The notes beneath the pieces were generated by a model. The model worked only from the letters and a program-made list of their open reading frames with translations, searched no databases and was not told where the DNA came from. Positions 52,435-61,951 of a stretch of DNA of 64,000 nt are shown in pieces. Origin of the DNA: CAYJAD01 sp964368075 (lineage in GTDB: Bacteria; Desulfobacterota; Desulfovibrionia; Desulfovibrionales; Desulfovibrionaceae); NCBI GenBank assembly GCA_964368075.1, contig CAYJAD010000010.1, forward strand, positions 3,327-67,326, in the 5' to 3' direction. The position numbers and the translations under genes are program-made. Numbering within the stretch: position 1 is the stretch's first letter; the number at the start of each line of letters is the position of its first letter.

Positions 52435-53514
52435 ATGCTCTATTATATTGTTGGTGGCGCTGTGCGTGACATTCTTATGGGGCGCATACCCCAAGATGCT
52501 GATATGGCCTTTTGTGGTCATGAGGAAGATTTTTTTGCAGATTTTCCCATGGCTCAAAAAGTGGGAAAAACAATTCATGTCTATCTTGTAGAAGGTAGAG
52601 AATATATGCCTCTCTATGCTCAAGATATTACAGCTGATTTGCTACATCGAGATCTTACTATTAATGCTTTGGCTTTGGATCAACAAGGTTTTATTCACGC
52701 CCATCCTTTTGCATTCTTTGATTTACGCCACGGCATTTTGCGTCCGGCTTCTGCAAAAGCTTTTTTTCAAGATACCACACGTATTTATCGCTTAGCACGC
52801 TTTGCTGCCACTTTTCCCCTTTTTTCTATTCACCAAGAGGCCATACGACAAGCAAAGACTGTGGTCAAGACCGAAGCACACACACTGCTACCTGCAGAAA
52901 GAGTAGGTAGAGAATTCCTGAAAGCTTTGCAAGCAGAAAAACCCTCACTTTTTCTAGGCTGCCTGCAACAAATACAGGCCCTCACCCCTTGGTTTTTAGA
53001 ATGCACCACACTCTCTTCTGAAAATTTTATCCGCTTAGGGCACTTGATGGACAGTATACAGTGCTCAACATCTCAAAACAATAAGGAACATTTAGGGCTT
53101 TTACGTTTCTTGCTTTGGGGGGCATTTTTTTCACAAACAAAATATGTATCTTTTACAGAACATCCCCTTTATCAACTTGTTTTACGTTTACACCTACCTA
53201 TGCATTTTGCCAAAGCCGCATATTTTTTCGCAAGCACATGTATACAAGCACAAAATCTATCGCAACTCCCCTTAGACAGGCAGGTACACATATTACACAA
53301 AGCACATACCCTAGGCATAAGCCAAAGCTATTGGCAAGCCATAGACCATATTTATAAAACAAAATTTTCAGACATGTATGCAGTGCAAGCTTTACAAGCC
53401 ATATTAAGTGTACATTTACCACAAAAATGGCGTAATAAAGGAATAGATTCAGGAAAGAAGCTTTTAGAGTTACAATGTAAAGCTTTAGAAGAGTTACATG
53501 TTATTGCTAATTGA
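52435..53514 (+). CDS. cca: CCA-adding tRNA nucleotidyltransferase / poly(A) polymerase family
   Basis: Adds or repairs the CCA end of tRNAs. The ATG at 52435 is chosen because the family begins at (L)YYIVGGAVRD; this gives 359 residues. The nucleotidyltransferase core shows IVGGAVRDILMG, the metal aspartates DADMAFCG, RDLTINALALD and RIYRLARFAA. The C-terminal 190 residues are helical and poorly conserved, with no HD motif. Its start codon lies 8 bp from the divergent birA start, so the two 5' ends overlap. Distinguishing a pure CCA enzyme from poly(A) polymerase is not possible by eye. Confidence 0.9.
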   Translation: MLYYIVGGAVRDILMGRIPQDADMAFCGHEEDFFADFPMAQKVGKTIHVYLVEGREYMPLYAQDITADLLHRDLTINALALDQQGFIHAHPFAFFDLRHGILRPASAKAFFQDTTRIYRLARFAATFPLFSIHQEAIRQAKTVVKTEAHTLLPAERVGREFLKALQAEKPSLFLGCLQQIQALTPWFLECTTLSSENFIRLGHLMDSIQCSTSQNNKEHLGLLRFLLWGAFFSQTKYVSFTEHPLYQLVLRLHLPMHFAKAAYFFASTCIQAQNLSQLPLDRQVHILHKAHTLGISQSYWQAIDHIYKTKFSDMYAVQALQAILSVHLPQKWRNKGIDSGKKLLELQCKALEELHVIAN

Positions 53515-53604
53515 TGCTGAAAAAATTAATAATATATTGAAATAATATTATTTAAAATCATTAGTACGTTTTAAGTACCTATTGCTTAACAGACTGTTGA
53601 AATA

Positions 53605-54093
53605 TTAAATGAAAACCGAGCCTTCTTGCACAAGAAATTCCCTACCGAGCTCTTCCATTTCAGTACACAAGGCAAACATTTCTTCACTATGCTCATAACC
53701 CAAAAGATGACCAAGGCCATGAGCCAATAAACGCACCGCATGTTCTTGAATATCTTGCCCATACAGGATACATTCTCGCTGTAAAGTGTCTACAGAAAGC
53801 ACTAAAATATCAGGATGTTTAGGCTCGTCTTCCATTATCGCAGGTACAGGAGTATGGCCACTTTCTTCGTGGGCAGGAAAAGATAAGATATTGGTGGGCC
53901 CCATACAATGCATGTGGCTTGTATTCAATAAAATTATTCGCGCATCGCTTACTATATGCAAGACAATATGTGATTGTTCTTTTGCAAAAAGGTGCGCATA
54001 TGGGCTAAGCATATATGAAATAAGCGCTTTACATATAGCACTGGGCAAAGGACATCGCCACGCCACTTCATTATGTACTGATACCTGTAACAT
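53605..54093 (-). CDS. ybeY: Endoribonuclease YbeY
   Basis: 162-residue metalloprotein for 16S rRNA 3' maturation and ribosome quality control. The zinc motif H-x3-H-x5-H is intact (LAHGLGHLLGYEH). The upstream NILSFPAHE segment and the DILVLSVDTLQRE strand are typical. The ATG starts 1 bp after the stop of the HD phosphodiesterase gene, so the two are coupled. The order phoH - HD hydrolase - ybeY is common in bacteria. Confidence 0.95.
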   Translation of the reverse strand: MLQVSVHNEVAWRCPLPSAICKALISYMLSPYAHLFAKEQSHIVLHIVSDARIILLNTSHMHCMGPTNILSFPAHEESGHTPVPAIMEDEPKHPDILVLSVDTLQRECILYGQDIQEHAVRLLAHGLGHLLGYEHSEEMFALCTEMEELGREFLVQEGSVFI

Positions 54094-54094
54094 A

Positions 54095-56461
54095 TTAACT
54101 TTTAGTATTTTCTTTACTTGCTTGAGCCTCTTCTACACCCTGCATAGCAGAAGAAGTGGCACTTGCATCTTGCATAGATGTTCCTTCTGTTTCAGCTTTG
54201 GCTTTTTCCTTACCATTGCTCTTTTTCTCTTCTTTGTTAACCCCATTTTCCTTAACAGGGTCTTTGGGGTTTCCTGCAGGGTAAGCAATGCGCTGATGAA
54301 AAATTCCTGTCAAAATACGTAAAAATTGCTCACTAATTTTATGTAAATCTTTAAATGTCAATGCGGATTCGTCCAATTGTCCTTCAGAAAAAATTCCTTT
54401 TACTATTTTATCAATATGCGTCTTTAAGCGAGCCGGTGTGGGGTCTGTTAAAGTGCGACTTGAAGCCTCCACAGAGTCAGCCAACATCAAAATAGCGGCT
54501 TCTTTTGTTTGTGGTCGCGGCCCTGCATAACAATAGTCAGATTCACGGACATTTTCTCCCATGGTTACAGCCTTATGATAAAAATAGCTTATAAGCCGCG
54601 TGCCATGATGCTGTGCAATAAGAGCGGTAATTTCTTCACCTAATTTATGACTTTCAGCCAGTTCAGCCCCTTTTTTCACATGAGAAGTTAAAATAAGTGC
54701 CGACATGGAAGGCGCCAATTTATCGTGTTTATTGCGTCCACCAAATTGATTTTCAATAAAATAATCCGGATGGCTTAACTTACCTACATCGTGATATAAA
54801 GCCCCTACTTTGCAGAGTAGAGAATTGGCACCAATGGCCTTAGCAGCGGCTTCCACCATATTGGCTACAACCAAGGAGTGGTGATATGTACCCGGCATGG
54901 TTACCATCATATCTTGCATAAGAGGATGCTCTAAACTCATAAATTCCATAAGCTTAAAGCGTGTTGTATAGGAAAAAAGCATTTCAAGCACAGGGCTGAA
55001 GGCAAAAAGAATAAATACCGACGCAATACTATTACAAATAACCCCTATCATTTGCATGGGATACTGTTGAATAGGGCTTTGATTTATAAGGCTTACACCA
55101 AGCCAGAAACAAAGCTGCATAATACTTAGCGGTATAATGCTCCATACCACATCTTGTCGGCTTTGAGTGCGCGTTACCAATAAGGTTGCTACCATACCAC
55201 CAAGGAAATAGTAGAAAAATAGAGCTATGCCACCTTTAAACATGATTGTAGTAAAAAGTGCCAAAAGTAAACTAATGGTACAATAACGACGCGCCGCAAA
55301 AACCATAGCCACAATGCCCACCAAGCCCGAAACAGGGAAAGCATAGGCTAAAAGTGAAACATTGCTAGAATCACCACTTTCTACGGCTAAAATGTACACC
55401 AATTTTGCTACCAGTGTGCACCCTGCCAAAAGAAAAGCCATGAACAAAAAGTCTTTGTTGCGTAACGGCGTGCCGGCTTTACCACTAGGTGCAATGACAA
55501 GCCCTGCACTGATTAGAAAACTTAAAATGAAAAGACCGAAAGAATAGCGTAGCTGAATCCAGTCTCCGCCGCTATTATGCAAGGTTTGTAATTTTGTTTG
55601 CTGTTCTCTGGTAACTACATCGCCTTTGCGCACTATAACCTCGCCGCGATGCAGGCTATAAAAGACTGGGTCTACGTCGCTTGCTATGGCTTCTGCCCTT
55701 TCATCAGTAAGAGGCCCATTAAAAGAAAGGGATGAGGGCATAAAAGCAGAAAGCAAGATATTTAGAGCGCGTTTTTCTAGTTCATCTAAAGCAAGATCTT
55801 TACGTATAACACCGCTTAATTGCACTAAAGTGGATTGTACGTCGGGCAATGTCGTTACGTCATGGCGCAAAGTTTCTTCGCCTGTTTCTAAAACACGTAT
55901 AATAACGCCACCTTTGCCCACTCGTCCCGCACGCATATCTGTGACAAGACCATCTGTCAGTATGCTGCGTACCATGGGCAAAAGATGCGAAGAAACATAG
56001 GTTTGCAAAGTTGGGCTTGCCAATTGTTCCAATACTTCTTCTGCAATTTCAGGTGTTAATGCATTTTCTAGCTCTTTAATGGCCACGTATTCTACACCAA
56101 GATTTAAGCCATTAATTTCGCGTAAAATATCCATGATTTTTTGGCTAAAGTCTTCGTAGGCAGACAAAGATAAATCATACACTAAAGGCTGAGCATTGCG
56201 TAATTGCTCTCTTCTGGCATTGGTTGCTAAAATATCTTCCACAAGCAATTCACGACTGGCCACCACATCGGCATCGGCCACAGTACCTGCCGTAAACAGC
56301 TTTGGTTTATTATCAAAATTAATGCCGGAAAATAAAGATAAAGCCAGCAATGAAATAATCATCACAACGAGGCCATAGCCCCATTGATGCTGGCTGCGCA
56401 AAGAACGCACAAGAGCCTGAATGGAGTTTTCGCTACTTCTTTTCTTCTTGGTAACTATCAT
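54095..56461 (-). CDS. Membrane HD phosphodiesterase, PgpH/YqfF type
   Basis: 788 residues. One N-terminal membrane helix (GYGLVVMIISLLALSLFSGI) is followed by an extracytoplasmic 7TMR-HDED domain of about 250 residues, then seven transmembrane helices (about 305-490). A cytoplasmic HD domain has YHHSLVVANMVEAA, ALYHDVGKLSHPDYFIENQ and a later HHGTRLISYFYHKA. Characterised members (Listeria PgpH) hydrolyse cyclic di-AMP. The C-terminal 60 residues are a Lys/Glu/Ala/Ser-rich disordered tail. The gene overlaps phoH by 29 bp and abuts ybeY. A cyclic-di-AMP role is inferred; no synthase is visible here. Confidence 0.9.
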   Translation of the reverse strand: MIVTKKKRSSENSIQALVRSLRSQHQWGYGLVVMIISLLALSLFSGINFDNKPKLFTAGTVADADVVASRELLVEDILATNARREQLRNAQPLVYDLSLSAYEDFSQKIMDILREINGLNLGVEYVAIKELENALTPEIAEEVLEQLASPTLQTYVSSHLLPMVRSILTDGLVTDMRAGRVGKGGVIIRVLETGEETLRHDVTTLPDVQSTLVQLSGVIRKDLALDELEKRALNILLSAFMPSSLSFNGPLTDERAEAIASDVDPVFYSLHRGEVIVRKGDVVTREQQTKLQTLHNSGGDWIQLRYSFGLFILSFLISAGLVIAPSGKAGTPLRNKDFLFMAFLLAGCTLVAKLVYILAVESGDSSNVSLLAYAFPVSGLVGIVAMVFAARRYCTISLLLALFTTIMFKGGIALFFYYFLGGMVATLLVTRTQSRQDVVWSIIPLSIMQLCFWLGVSLINQSPIQQYPMQMIGVICNSIASVFILFAFSPVLEMLFSYTTRFKLMEFMSLEHPLMQDMMVTMPGTYHHSLVVANMVEAAAKAIGANSLLCKVGALYHDVGKLSHPDYFIENQFGGRNKHDKLAPSMSALILTSHVKKGAELAESHKLGEEITALIAQHHGTRLISYFYHKAVTMGENVRESDYCYAGPRPQTKEAAILMLADSVEASSRTLTDPTPARLKTHIDKIVKGIFSEGQLDESALTFKDLHKISEQFLRILTGIFHQRIAYPAGNPKDPVKENGVNKEEKKSNGKEKAKAETEGTSMQDASATSSAMQGVEEAQASKENTKS

Positions 56462-57431
56462 ACGCTGCCACTATGGCACTAACAAGATTATGTCGCACCA
56501 CATCTTTTGCTGAAAAGGTATGAAATGCAATACCTTTTACATTTTTTAATATGGAAACAGCCTGCACAAGACCAGAACGAGACGTAGGCCCATTATCTCC
56601 CCATTGCGGGGGCAAGTCAATTTGTGTGGTATCTCCTGTAATAACAGCCCTTGAACCAAAGCCAAGGCGAGTTAAAAACATTTTCATCTGTTCAGGGGTA
56701 GTATTTTGCGCTTCATCTAATATTATGAAAGCATCGTTTAACGTGCGTCCACGCATAAAAGCCAAGGGCGCCACTTCAATGATATTTGTTTCGAGCATGG
56801 AGAGAACTTTGGGCTGAGGCAGCATGTCGTACAAAGCGTCATATAGGGGACGTAAGTATGGGTTTACTTTTTCAGCTAAATCTCCCGGCAAGAATCCAAG
56901 TCGTTCTCCGGCTTCCACAGCAGGTCGTGTAAGAATTATTTTCTTAACCCTTTGCTGAAAAAGCATAGAAAGCGCCATGGCCACTGCAAGGTACGTTTTA
57001 CCTGTACCCGCAGGCCCTAAAGAAAAGACAACTTCTTTAGAGGTTAAAGCCTCATGATACGCCTTTTGCGCAAGATTTTTTGCAATGATGGTTTTTCGCG
57101 GTGCTGCCACAAAAACAGTATCTTTATAGACTTTGCTTAAAGAAAGTTGCGGCTGCTTTTCCAGCATAGAATACGCTGAAGTGACATCTTGACTGTTTAA
57201 GACCTTGCCCTCTTGTACATGCGCATAAAGTTGCACAAAAAGATTGCAAAGCCTTTGCAAGACGTGTTGGTCGGATGTTTTAACCGTAACACTTGCTCCA
57301 CGAGAACAAATGTATGCCCCACTTACCCTTTCTAATGTTTCAAGGTGCGCATTATGTGGACCAAAAAGCGCATTGGCAAGGGTGGGATCATCAAAGGCTA
57401 CGGTTTCGCATAGCGCAGTATTATCTACCAT
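56433..57431 (-). CDS. phoH: PhoH-like ATPase
   Basis: 332 residues of the PhoH/YbeZ family, a probable RNA-associated ATPase that works with YbeY. Walker A is SLGPAGTGKTYLAVAMA, followed by LTRPAVEAGERLGFLPGDL, Walker B FIILDEAQNTTPEQMK and the GDTTQIDLP motif. An N-terminal KH-like domain comes before it. The start is the ATG at 57431 with GGAG about 12 bp upstream. It is the first gene of the operon phoH-HD hydrolase-ybeY. Function is set by family and neighbours. Confidence 0.95.
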   Translation of the reverse strand: MVDNTALCETVAFDDPTLANALFGPHNAHLETLERVSGAYICSRGASVTVKTSDQHVLQRLCNLFVQLYAHVQEGKVLNSQDVTSAYSMLEKQPQLSLSKVYKDTVFVAAPRKTIIAKNLAQKAYHEALTSKEVVFSLGPAGTGKTYLAVAMALSMLFQQRVKKIILTRPAVEAGERLGFLPGDLAEKVNPYLRPLYDALYDMLPQPKVLSMLETNIIEVAPLAFMRGRTLNDAFIILDEAQNTTPEQMKMFLTRLGFGSRAVITGDTTQIDLPPQWGDNGPTSRSGLVQAVSILKNVKGIAFHTFSAKDVVRHNLVSAIVAAYDSYQEEKK

Positions 57432-57649
57432 GGATTTTATCTACTCCTTTTTTATAAAGCTGTCCATTTTTTTCTCCACTTGCTTAAAAAAAGACTTTTG
57501 GCACTCAAATTGCATAAAATACAGTATCAGTTAGAAAATAAAACCTTAGTAATTACATTATATATATGAAATTACTAAATAAAATTACAAACTATTTCAT
57601 ACTTGAGTAGGAAAATATATCTTCCACTCTCCAAAAAAAGGGGAAAGCT

Positions 57650-58879
57650 ATGAGTATTTCAAGTATAAGCACAAGTAACTCTTCTTTATACAGTTATCAA
57701 TGGAATAACCAGCAATTGCAAGGTTCTACTACATCAAGTAGTGGCAATATAAGTTCTTATGCTTTTCAGGGTACAAGCACTGTTTCTTCCATGGTAGAAC
57801 TTGCCATGTATGCTATGGAATCTATGGGCGTGGCAGGCAACGAGAGAGTCACTTTTAGTCAAATTGAGAAATATAAAGAAGAGCTTGAAAAGACTTTTAG
57901 CAAAAATCTCAATGCCAGCATTGAAAGCTTAAATATCAGTTCGGATGCAAGTTTTACGGTAAATTTAGCCGCCGATGGCACCATAAAGATTGATTCTAGC
58001 CATGAAGACAGTGCGAAAATTCAAGCCTATTTCGATACTTACCCTGAAATGACTAACAATTTACGTGCACAGCTAGACACCGCCGGCTTTGAAGGCGATG
58101 TGCAATTTACGGTTAGTGGCTCTGGTGATATATCTGGCGTTAACGCTAGCGCTGGCACAAAAAGCATCGAGCTTGAAGATAGTACTCTAGGTACAGATAT
58201 TCTTGCGCATATTGCAAGCACTAGCGATGATGAAAATGTTGAAATTCAACCATTTTCAATAGTTATAAACAATGGTGCCGTACAGTTAGATGATGACAGC
58301 ACGGGGCATAAGCATAGTGAAGCCATACTTGGATATTTTACCGATGACCCTAATCTTGCCCAAGAAATTCAAGCTGCCATTAATGCCGAAGGTATTACTG
58401 GTGAAGTGCGTGTTTATGTAAATTCTGAAGGAAAAGTAAATGTAGAACAGGTTGTAGGTAACACATCACCTGAAACTGAGGCGGAAAATAATGCCGCCCT
58501 CTACGATTTCCTAGTGGAAAATTCTGTTGGCGATACCATGAAAAATGCTCTATCCAGTGTTGGAATTGATCCAAATATTGATTTTCGTCTTACGGTAGAG
58601 GATGGCAAAGTGGTTGTAAACAGTTCACACCCCGATGCTGTGAAAGTGCAAGCCCTCATAGATGCCAATGAAGAACTCACTAAGGATTATCTACAAGTAG
58701 ACGCTCTTGCCGGTCTTGAAGGCGCCAGAAAATCCATGCAGGTAGATCCATCTACCATGCGTACCCGCATTCAAATGGAAAGTATGGTGGCATGGTGGGC
58801 CAACACAGGTACAAGCAATATTGGTTCTTTTTCCAGTGGAGATTTATCTTCCTTTACCGGTGTTAACTCTGTTGTTTAG
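57650..58879 (+). CDS. Unknown protein with three degenerate repeats
   Basis: 409 residues, family not recognised. A Ser/Thr/Asn-rich N-terminus (1-45), without signal peptide, resembles those of flagellar-type secreted or surface proteins. A helical segment follows (46-95). Three related units follow at about 102-163, 202-265 and 312-350 (the last truncated): each has F-x-(V/I/L)-x-(V/I), a G-x-(I/V)-x-(I/L/V) hairpin, a S-S-H or T-G-H turn, a helix like AKIQAYFDTYPEM, then a GxxGxVxFxV strand. The C-terminus is Gly/Ser-rich. A good GGGGAAAG ribosome site precedes it and a strong terminator follows. It may be a secreted or cell-surface protein; no function can be claimed. Confidence 0.75.
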   Translation: MSISSISTSNSSLYSYQWNNQQLQGSTTSSSGNISSYAFQGTSTVSSMVELAMYAMESMGVAGNERVTFSQIEKYKEELEKTFSKNLNASIESLNISSDASFTVNLAADGTIKIDSSHEDSAKIQAYFDTYPEMTNNLRAQLDTAGFEGDVQFTVSGSGDISGVNASAGTKSIELEDSTLGTDILAHIASTSDDENVEIQPFSIVINNGAVQLDDDSTGHKHSEAILGYFTDDPNLAQEIQAAINAEGITGEVRVYVNSEGKVNVEQVVGNTSPETEAENNAALYDFLVENSVGDTMKNALSSVGIDPNIDFRLTVEDGKVVVNSSHPDAVKVQALIDANEELTKDYLQVDALAGLEGARKSMQVDPSTMRTRIQMESMVAWWANTGTSNIGSFSSGDLSSFTGVNSVV

Positions 58880-58936
58880 CCTAACAGAAAATACATGTAG
58901 ACAATAATTTAAAGCTTTAAATTTTCTCTGTCACAT

Positions 58937-58973
58937 AAAATACCCATCTGTTCTTAGAGCAGATGGGTATTTT
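58937..58973 (+). terminator. Terminator of the three-repeat protein gene
   Basis: Perfect stem AAAATACCCATCTG/CAGATGGGTATTTT (58937-58950 with 58960-58973) and a 9-nt loop. Confidence 0.92.
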
Positions 58974-59011
58974 ATGGAAAGGTTAGTTTATTCACTTCTT
59001 GAAGGGGGTTT

Positions 59012-59047
59012 GGGGGAAACTTTTTGGCGTTAGCAAAAGTTTCCCCC
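59012..59047. repeat. Dispersed hairpin repeat, copy 2
   Basis: GGGGGAAACTTTT (59012-59024) pairs with AAAAGTTTCCCCC (59035-59047); with one bulged T the stem can extend to leave the loop GCGTTAG. Copy 1 at 28470-28524 shares the GGGGGAAA arms and the CTTTTTGrCGTTAGCAAAA core. Confidence 0.65.
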
Positions 59048-59074
59048 AGAAAAAGTAATTAATTGATTTTTACT

Positions 59075-59497
59075 CTAGAATTTTTTTGCCATGCTAGCTG
59101 CTTCGCTAATACGTTCAGAAATATAATTTTGCATGGCCGTATCGTTTTCTTCTAAATTAAGACACAAAGCATCTTGCCCCATAAGCCCTTGAGGTACAAA
59201 ATCTCCCATTTCTTTCGGGTCTTGTACCATATCAGCATAAAAACACACAGAAAGCCAGCGTTCTTCGGCATCATCATCTACAACATCTATAAGCACAAAC
59301 AATGGCCTGTCTTTTTGCAAGGTGTGGCGCGCCCGTAAAGAATAGCTTATGCCGGGGCGTGCTTTAAATTCAAATAAAACCCCTTGCTCTTTGAGCCATG
59401 AGTAGAAGGTAATAAAGGCCTCTTTAGCATGTAAAGGGTCTATTTTCCAATCTTGTAACCAAGCATCAATCTCTGTGCACGTTTTTTCTGTATCCAT
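59075..59497 (-). CDS. Hypothetical protein downstream of nifS
   Basis: About 140 residues; the ATG at 59497 is favoured because AGAGG lies 5 bp upstream. Soluble, acidic, alpha/beta, with conserved-looking blocks (DAWLQDWKIDPLHAKEAFITFYSWLKEQ; RPLFVLIDVVDDDAEERWLSVCFYADM). No family recognised. It lies 90 bp after nifS behind a hairpin, so it may be read through from the Nif operon or have its own promoter. A role in iron-sulfur assembly is only suggested by position. Confidence 0.6.
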   Translation of the reverse strand: MDTEKTCTEIDAWLQDWKIDPLHAKEAFITFYSWLKEQGVLFEFKARPGISYSLRARHTLQKDRPLFVLIDVVDDDAEERWLSVCFYADMVQDPKEMGDFVPQGLMGQDALCLNLEENDTAMQNYISERISEAASMAKKF

Positions 59498-59553
59498 ACT
59501 CACCTCTCAAAAAAATTCTTTAAATAAAATCGATTTCTTTTATATAAAAAATA

Positions 59554-59577
59554 AGGGGAAGCCCCATGGTTTCCCCT
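59554..59577 (-). terminator. Terminator after nifS
   Basis: 10-bp stem AGGGGAAGCC/GGTTTCCCCT (with one G-U) and loop CCAT, followed on the minus strand by an A/U-rich tail (TTATTTTTTAT). Confidence 0.85.
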
Positions 59578-59594
59578 ATAATTTTATTTGCCTG

Positions 59595-60749
59595 TTAGTC
59601 TCTAAAAGGAGACATAGCCCGTAGGCGCTCCACAATGGGAGGCATTTTTTCTATAACAAACTTCACATCTTCTTCCGTGGTATAACGCGACAATGAAAAG
59701 CGTATGGATCCATGCGCATAGGTAAAAGGAATACCCATGGCGCGTAAAACATGCGAAGGCTCAAGACTGCCGGAAGTACACGCCGAACCAGAACTGGCAC
59801 AAATTCCAAATCTATCCAACATCAACAAAATAGCTTCGCCTTCAATATTCTTGAAAGCAATACTTGAAGTATTGGGCAAGCGGCTACTCACATCTCCATT
59901 AACCACGCTATCACTAATGGCAGAAGTAAGCCCATGTTCTAACATATCACGCAGGCGTATCAATTCTTTATTTTCAGCCACCATATGCTCTTTTGCCATT
60001 TGAGCGGCTTTGCCAAGAGCTATAAAGTAGGGCACGTTTTCCGTTCCTGCTCTGCGTCCACGCTCCTGATGACCGCCACGCAATAAGGGGCGAAAACGTG
60101 TACCTTTGCGAATATACAAAACACCTATACCTTTTGGCGCATGCAACTTGTGGCCTGAAAGGGCCAAGTAATCTACGGGTAAAGTAGTCATATTCATATC
60201 TACCTTACCTGCTGCTTGCACAGCGTCTGTGTGAAATACAATATCTTTTTCTTTAGCCATTTCTGCCATTTTTTGAATGGGGTAAATATTACCCACTTCA
60301 TTATTGGCATACATAACAGAAACAATAGCAGTATCTTTACGCAGGGCCTCGGCATAAGCGTCCATATCTATGCGACCTTTAAAGTCCACAGGAATATAGC
60401 TTACTTCATACCCGTTGTGTTCTAAATGTTGCGCCAAATTCAGCACTGCGGGGTGCTCTACCCTTGTGGTTACAATATGTTTCTTTTTGGGCTGGCTTTG
60501 CAAAGCTGACATGATAGCTGTACTATCACTTTCAGAACCACAAGAAGTGAACAAAATTTCTTCTGGTGATGCGCCTATAAGATCCGCCACTTGTGCCCGA
60601 GCATCTTGCACTGCTTTCCCTACCTGCCCACCAAAAGTATGCATACTGGAAGGGTTGCCGTAGAGTTGACCAAAATAAGGAAGCATGGCCTCCAAAACCT
60701 CTGGGGCCACTTGCGTGGTGGCATTATTATCAAGATACACTGTTTTCAT
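59595..60749 (-). CDS. nifS: Cysteine desulfurase NifS
   Basis: PLP enzyme delivering sulfur from cysteine to NifU. 384 residues. The start TVYLDNNATTQVAPEV, the PLP lysine in ALSGHKLHAPKGIG and the reactive cysteine loop SGSACTSGSLEPSH are all present, and the mobile-loop length fits the NifS/IscS group rather than SufS. The ATG is 2 bp after the nifU stop, so they are coupled. No nitrogenase gene is near; this is the housekeeping iron-sulfur system common in these bacteria. Confidence 0.96.
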   Translation of the reverse strand: MKTVYLDNNATTQVAPEVLEAMLPYFGQLYGNPSSMHTFGGQVGKAVQDARAQVADLIGASPEEILFTSCGSESDSTAIMSALQSQPKKKHIVTTRVEHPAVLNLAQHLEHNGYEVSYIPVDFKGRIDMDAYAEALRKDTAIVSVMYANNEVGNIYPIQKMAEMAKEKDIVFHTDAVQAAGKVDMNMTTLPVDYLALSGHKLHAPKGIGVLYIRKGTRFRPLLRGGHQERGRRAGTENVPYFIALGKAAQMAKEHMVAENKELIRLRDMLEHGLTSAISDSVVNGDVSSRLPNTSSIAFKNIEGEAILLMLDRFGICASSGSACTSGSLEPSHVLRAMGIPFTYAHGSIRFSLSRYTTEEDVKFVIEKMPPIVERLRAMSPFRD

Positions 60750-60750
60750 G

Positions 60751-61593
60751 TTATGCCTCTTGCACGCTTATTTGCGCATCCACATGTTCTTGCAATGTTT
60801 TTTCCACCAAATTTTTGATAGTTACTTCGCTGGAACGACATTGGGCACAACGTCCGCGTAAAGTTACAAAAACTTTGAAACCTTCCACATCTACAAGCTC
60901 AATATCACCGCCATCTTGTATTAATTGCGGGCGAATTTCTTCATCAATAATTTTAATAATAAGTTGCATTCTCTGCACATTACTCATGCGTGGCGCAGCT
61001 ACAGGCACTATTTCTTCTAATTTTGGTTTACCCAGTTCCGCAGCCAAAATTCTTTCTATTTCTTCAATACAGTCACCACATGCCCCACCAGCTTTAGTGT
61101 AGTGGGTCACTTCTTCTGTGGTCTTTAAACCATTTTCACGAATGGCTCGTTGAATTTGCGCATCGGTAATGCCAAAACATTTACACACCAACTTGCCTTC
61201 TTCATGAGCATGTGGCACAGAAGGTTCCCCTCTATAGTGGCGAATGGCAGCTTCTAATGCTTCTTGCCCCATAACAGAACAATGCATTTTTTCCTTAGGT
61301 AAACCACCAAGCTTTTCAGCAATATCTTTATTTGTTATGGCCAAAGCCTCATCAACGGTAAGCCCTTTAATCATTTCTGTCAGCATGGAACTAGAAGCAA
61401 TGGCAGAAGCACAACCAAAAGTTTGAAAGCGAGCATCCACAATGCGTTGGTCATCATCAATTTTAAGATACAATTTTAATGCATCACCACAAGCAAGACT
61501 GCCTACTTCACCGATACCATTAGCATCTTTGATTTCTCCAACATTTTGTGGATTAATAAAATGCTCGTGTACCTTATCTGTATATTCCCACAT
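60751..61593 (-). CDS. nifU: Fe-S scaffold protein NifU
   Basis: Three-domain scaffold of 280 residues. The N-terminal IscU-like domain has C35, C61 and C105 (SLACGDALK, FGCASAIASSSM, MHCSVMGQEA). A central 2Fe-2S Bfd-like domain has C137, C139, C172 and C175 (KLVCKCFG, GGACGDCIEEIE). The C-terminal NFU domain ends with GRCAQCRSSEVTIKNLVE. All cluster ligands are present. AAGGAG lies before the ATG at 61593. It is preceded by a 358-bp leader after rrf2 and followed at once by nifS. Confidence 0.97.
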   Translation of the reverse strand: MWEYTDKVHEHFINPQNVGEIKDANGIGEVGSLACGDALKLYLKIDDDQRIVDARFQTFGCASAIASSSMLTEMIKGLTVDEALAITNKDIAEKLGGLPKEKMHCSVMGQEALEAAIRHYRGEPSVPHAHEEGKLVCKCFGITDAQIQRAIRENGLKTTEEVTHYTKAGGACGDCIEEIERILAAELGKPKLEEIVPVAAPRMSNVQRMQLIIKIIDEEIRPQLIQDGGDIELVDVEGFKVFVTLRGRCAQCRSSEVTIKNLVEKTLQEHVDAQISVQEA

Positions 61594-61951
61594 GGTATTT
61601 TACTCCTTACCATAAACTTTCTATCAATATATTAAAATATCTTCTTATACATGTTTAAAGTTTTTTAATATAATTAATTTCACGCCTTGCCCCTTGGCAA
61701 CTATGTCAACACTAGCGGCGCAATACCCACAAAGTGGAGAAAAATTAAATAAAAGTTTCGCACTCTTGCTTTCTAGTCTGTATTCATTCTAGCTATTTAA
61801 AACAAAGTAAAAAAAGTAAAGCACGCAACTTTCATATAATAAATAGCGATTCTGTGCTAAAATCAACTCAAGATATATAGCGCACTATTTGCGAAATGCA
61901 AGAGGTATAAATGCTATATTTAAGTAAAAAATATTTCTTTAAAAAAAAGTC
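61594..61951. other. nifU upstream region
   Basis: 358 AT-rich bp with no ORF. On the minus strand a TTGACA hexamer (61709-61704) is followed by a TTGCC-AAGG-GGCAA dyad (61700-61687). No good -10 lies at the right distance, so a regulated promoter is possible but unproven. Confidence 0.4.

Noticed and set aside
61684..61709. Complete sigma-70 promoter for nifU
   Set aside because: TTGACA is present, but no acceptable -10 lies 16-19 bp away.
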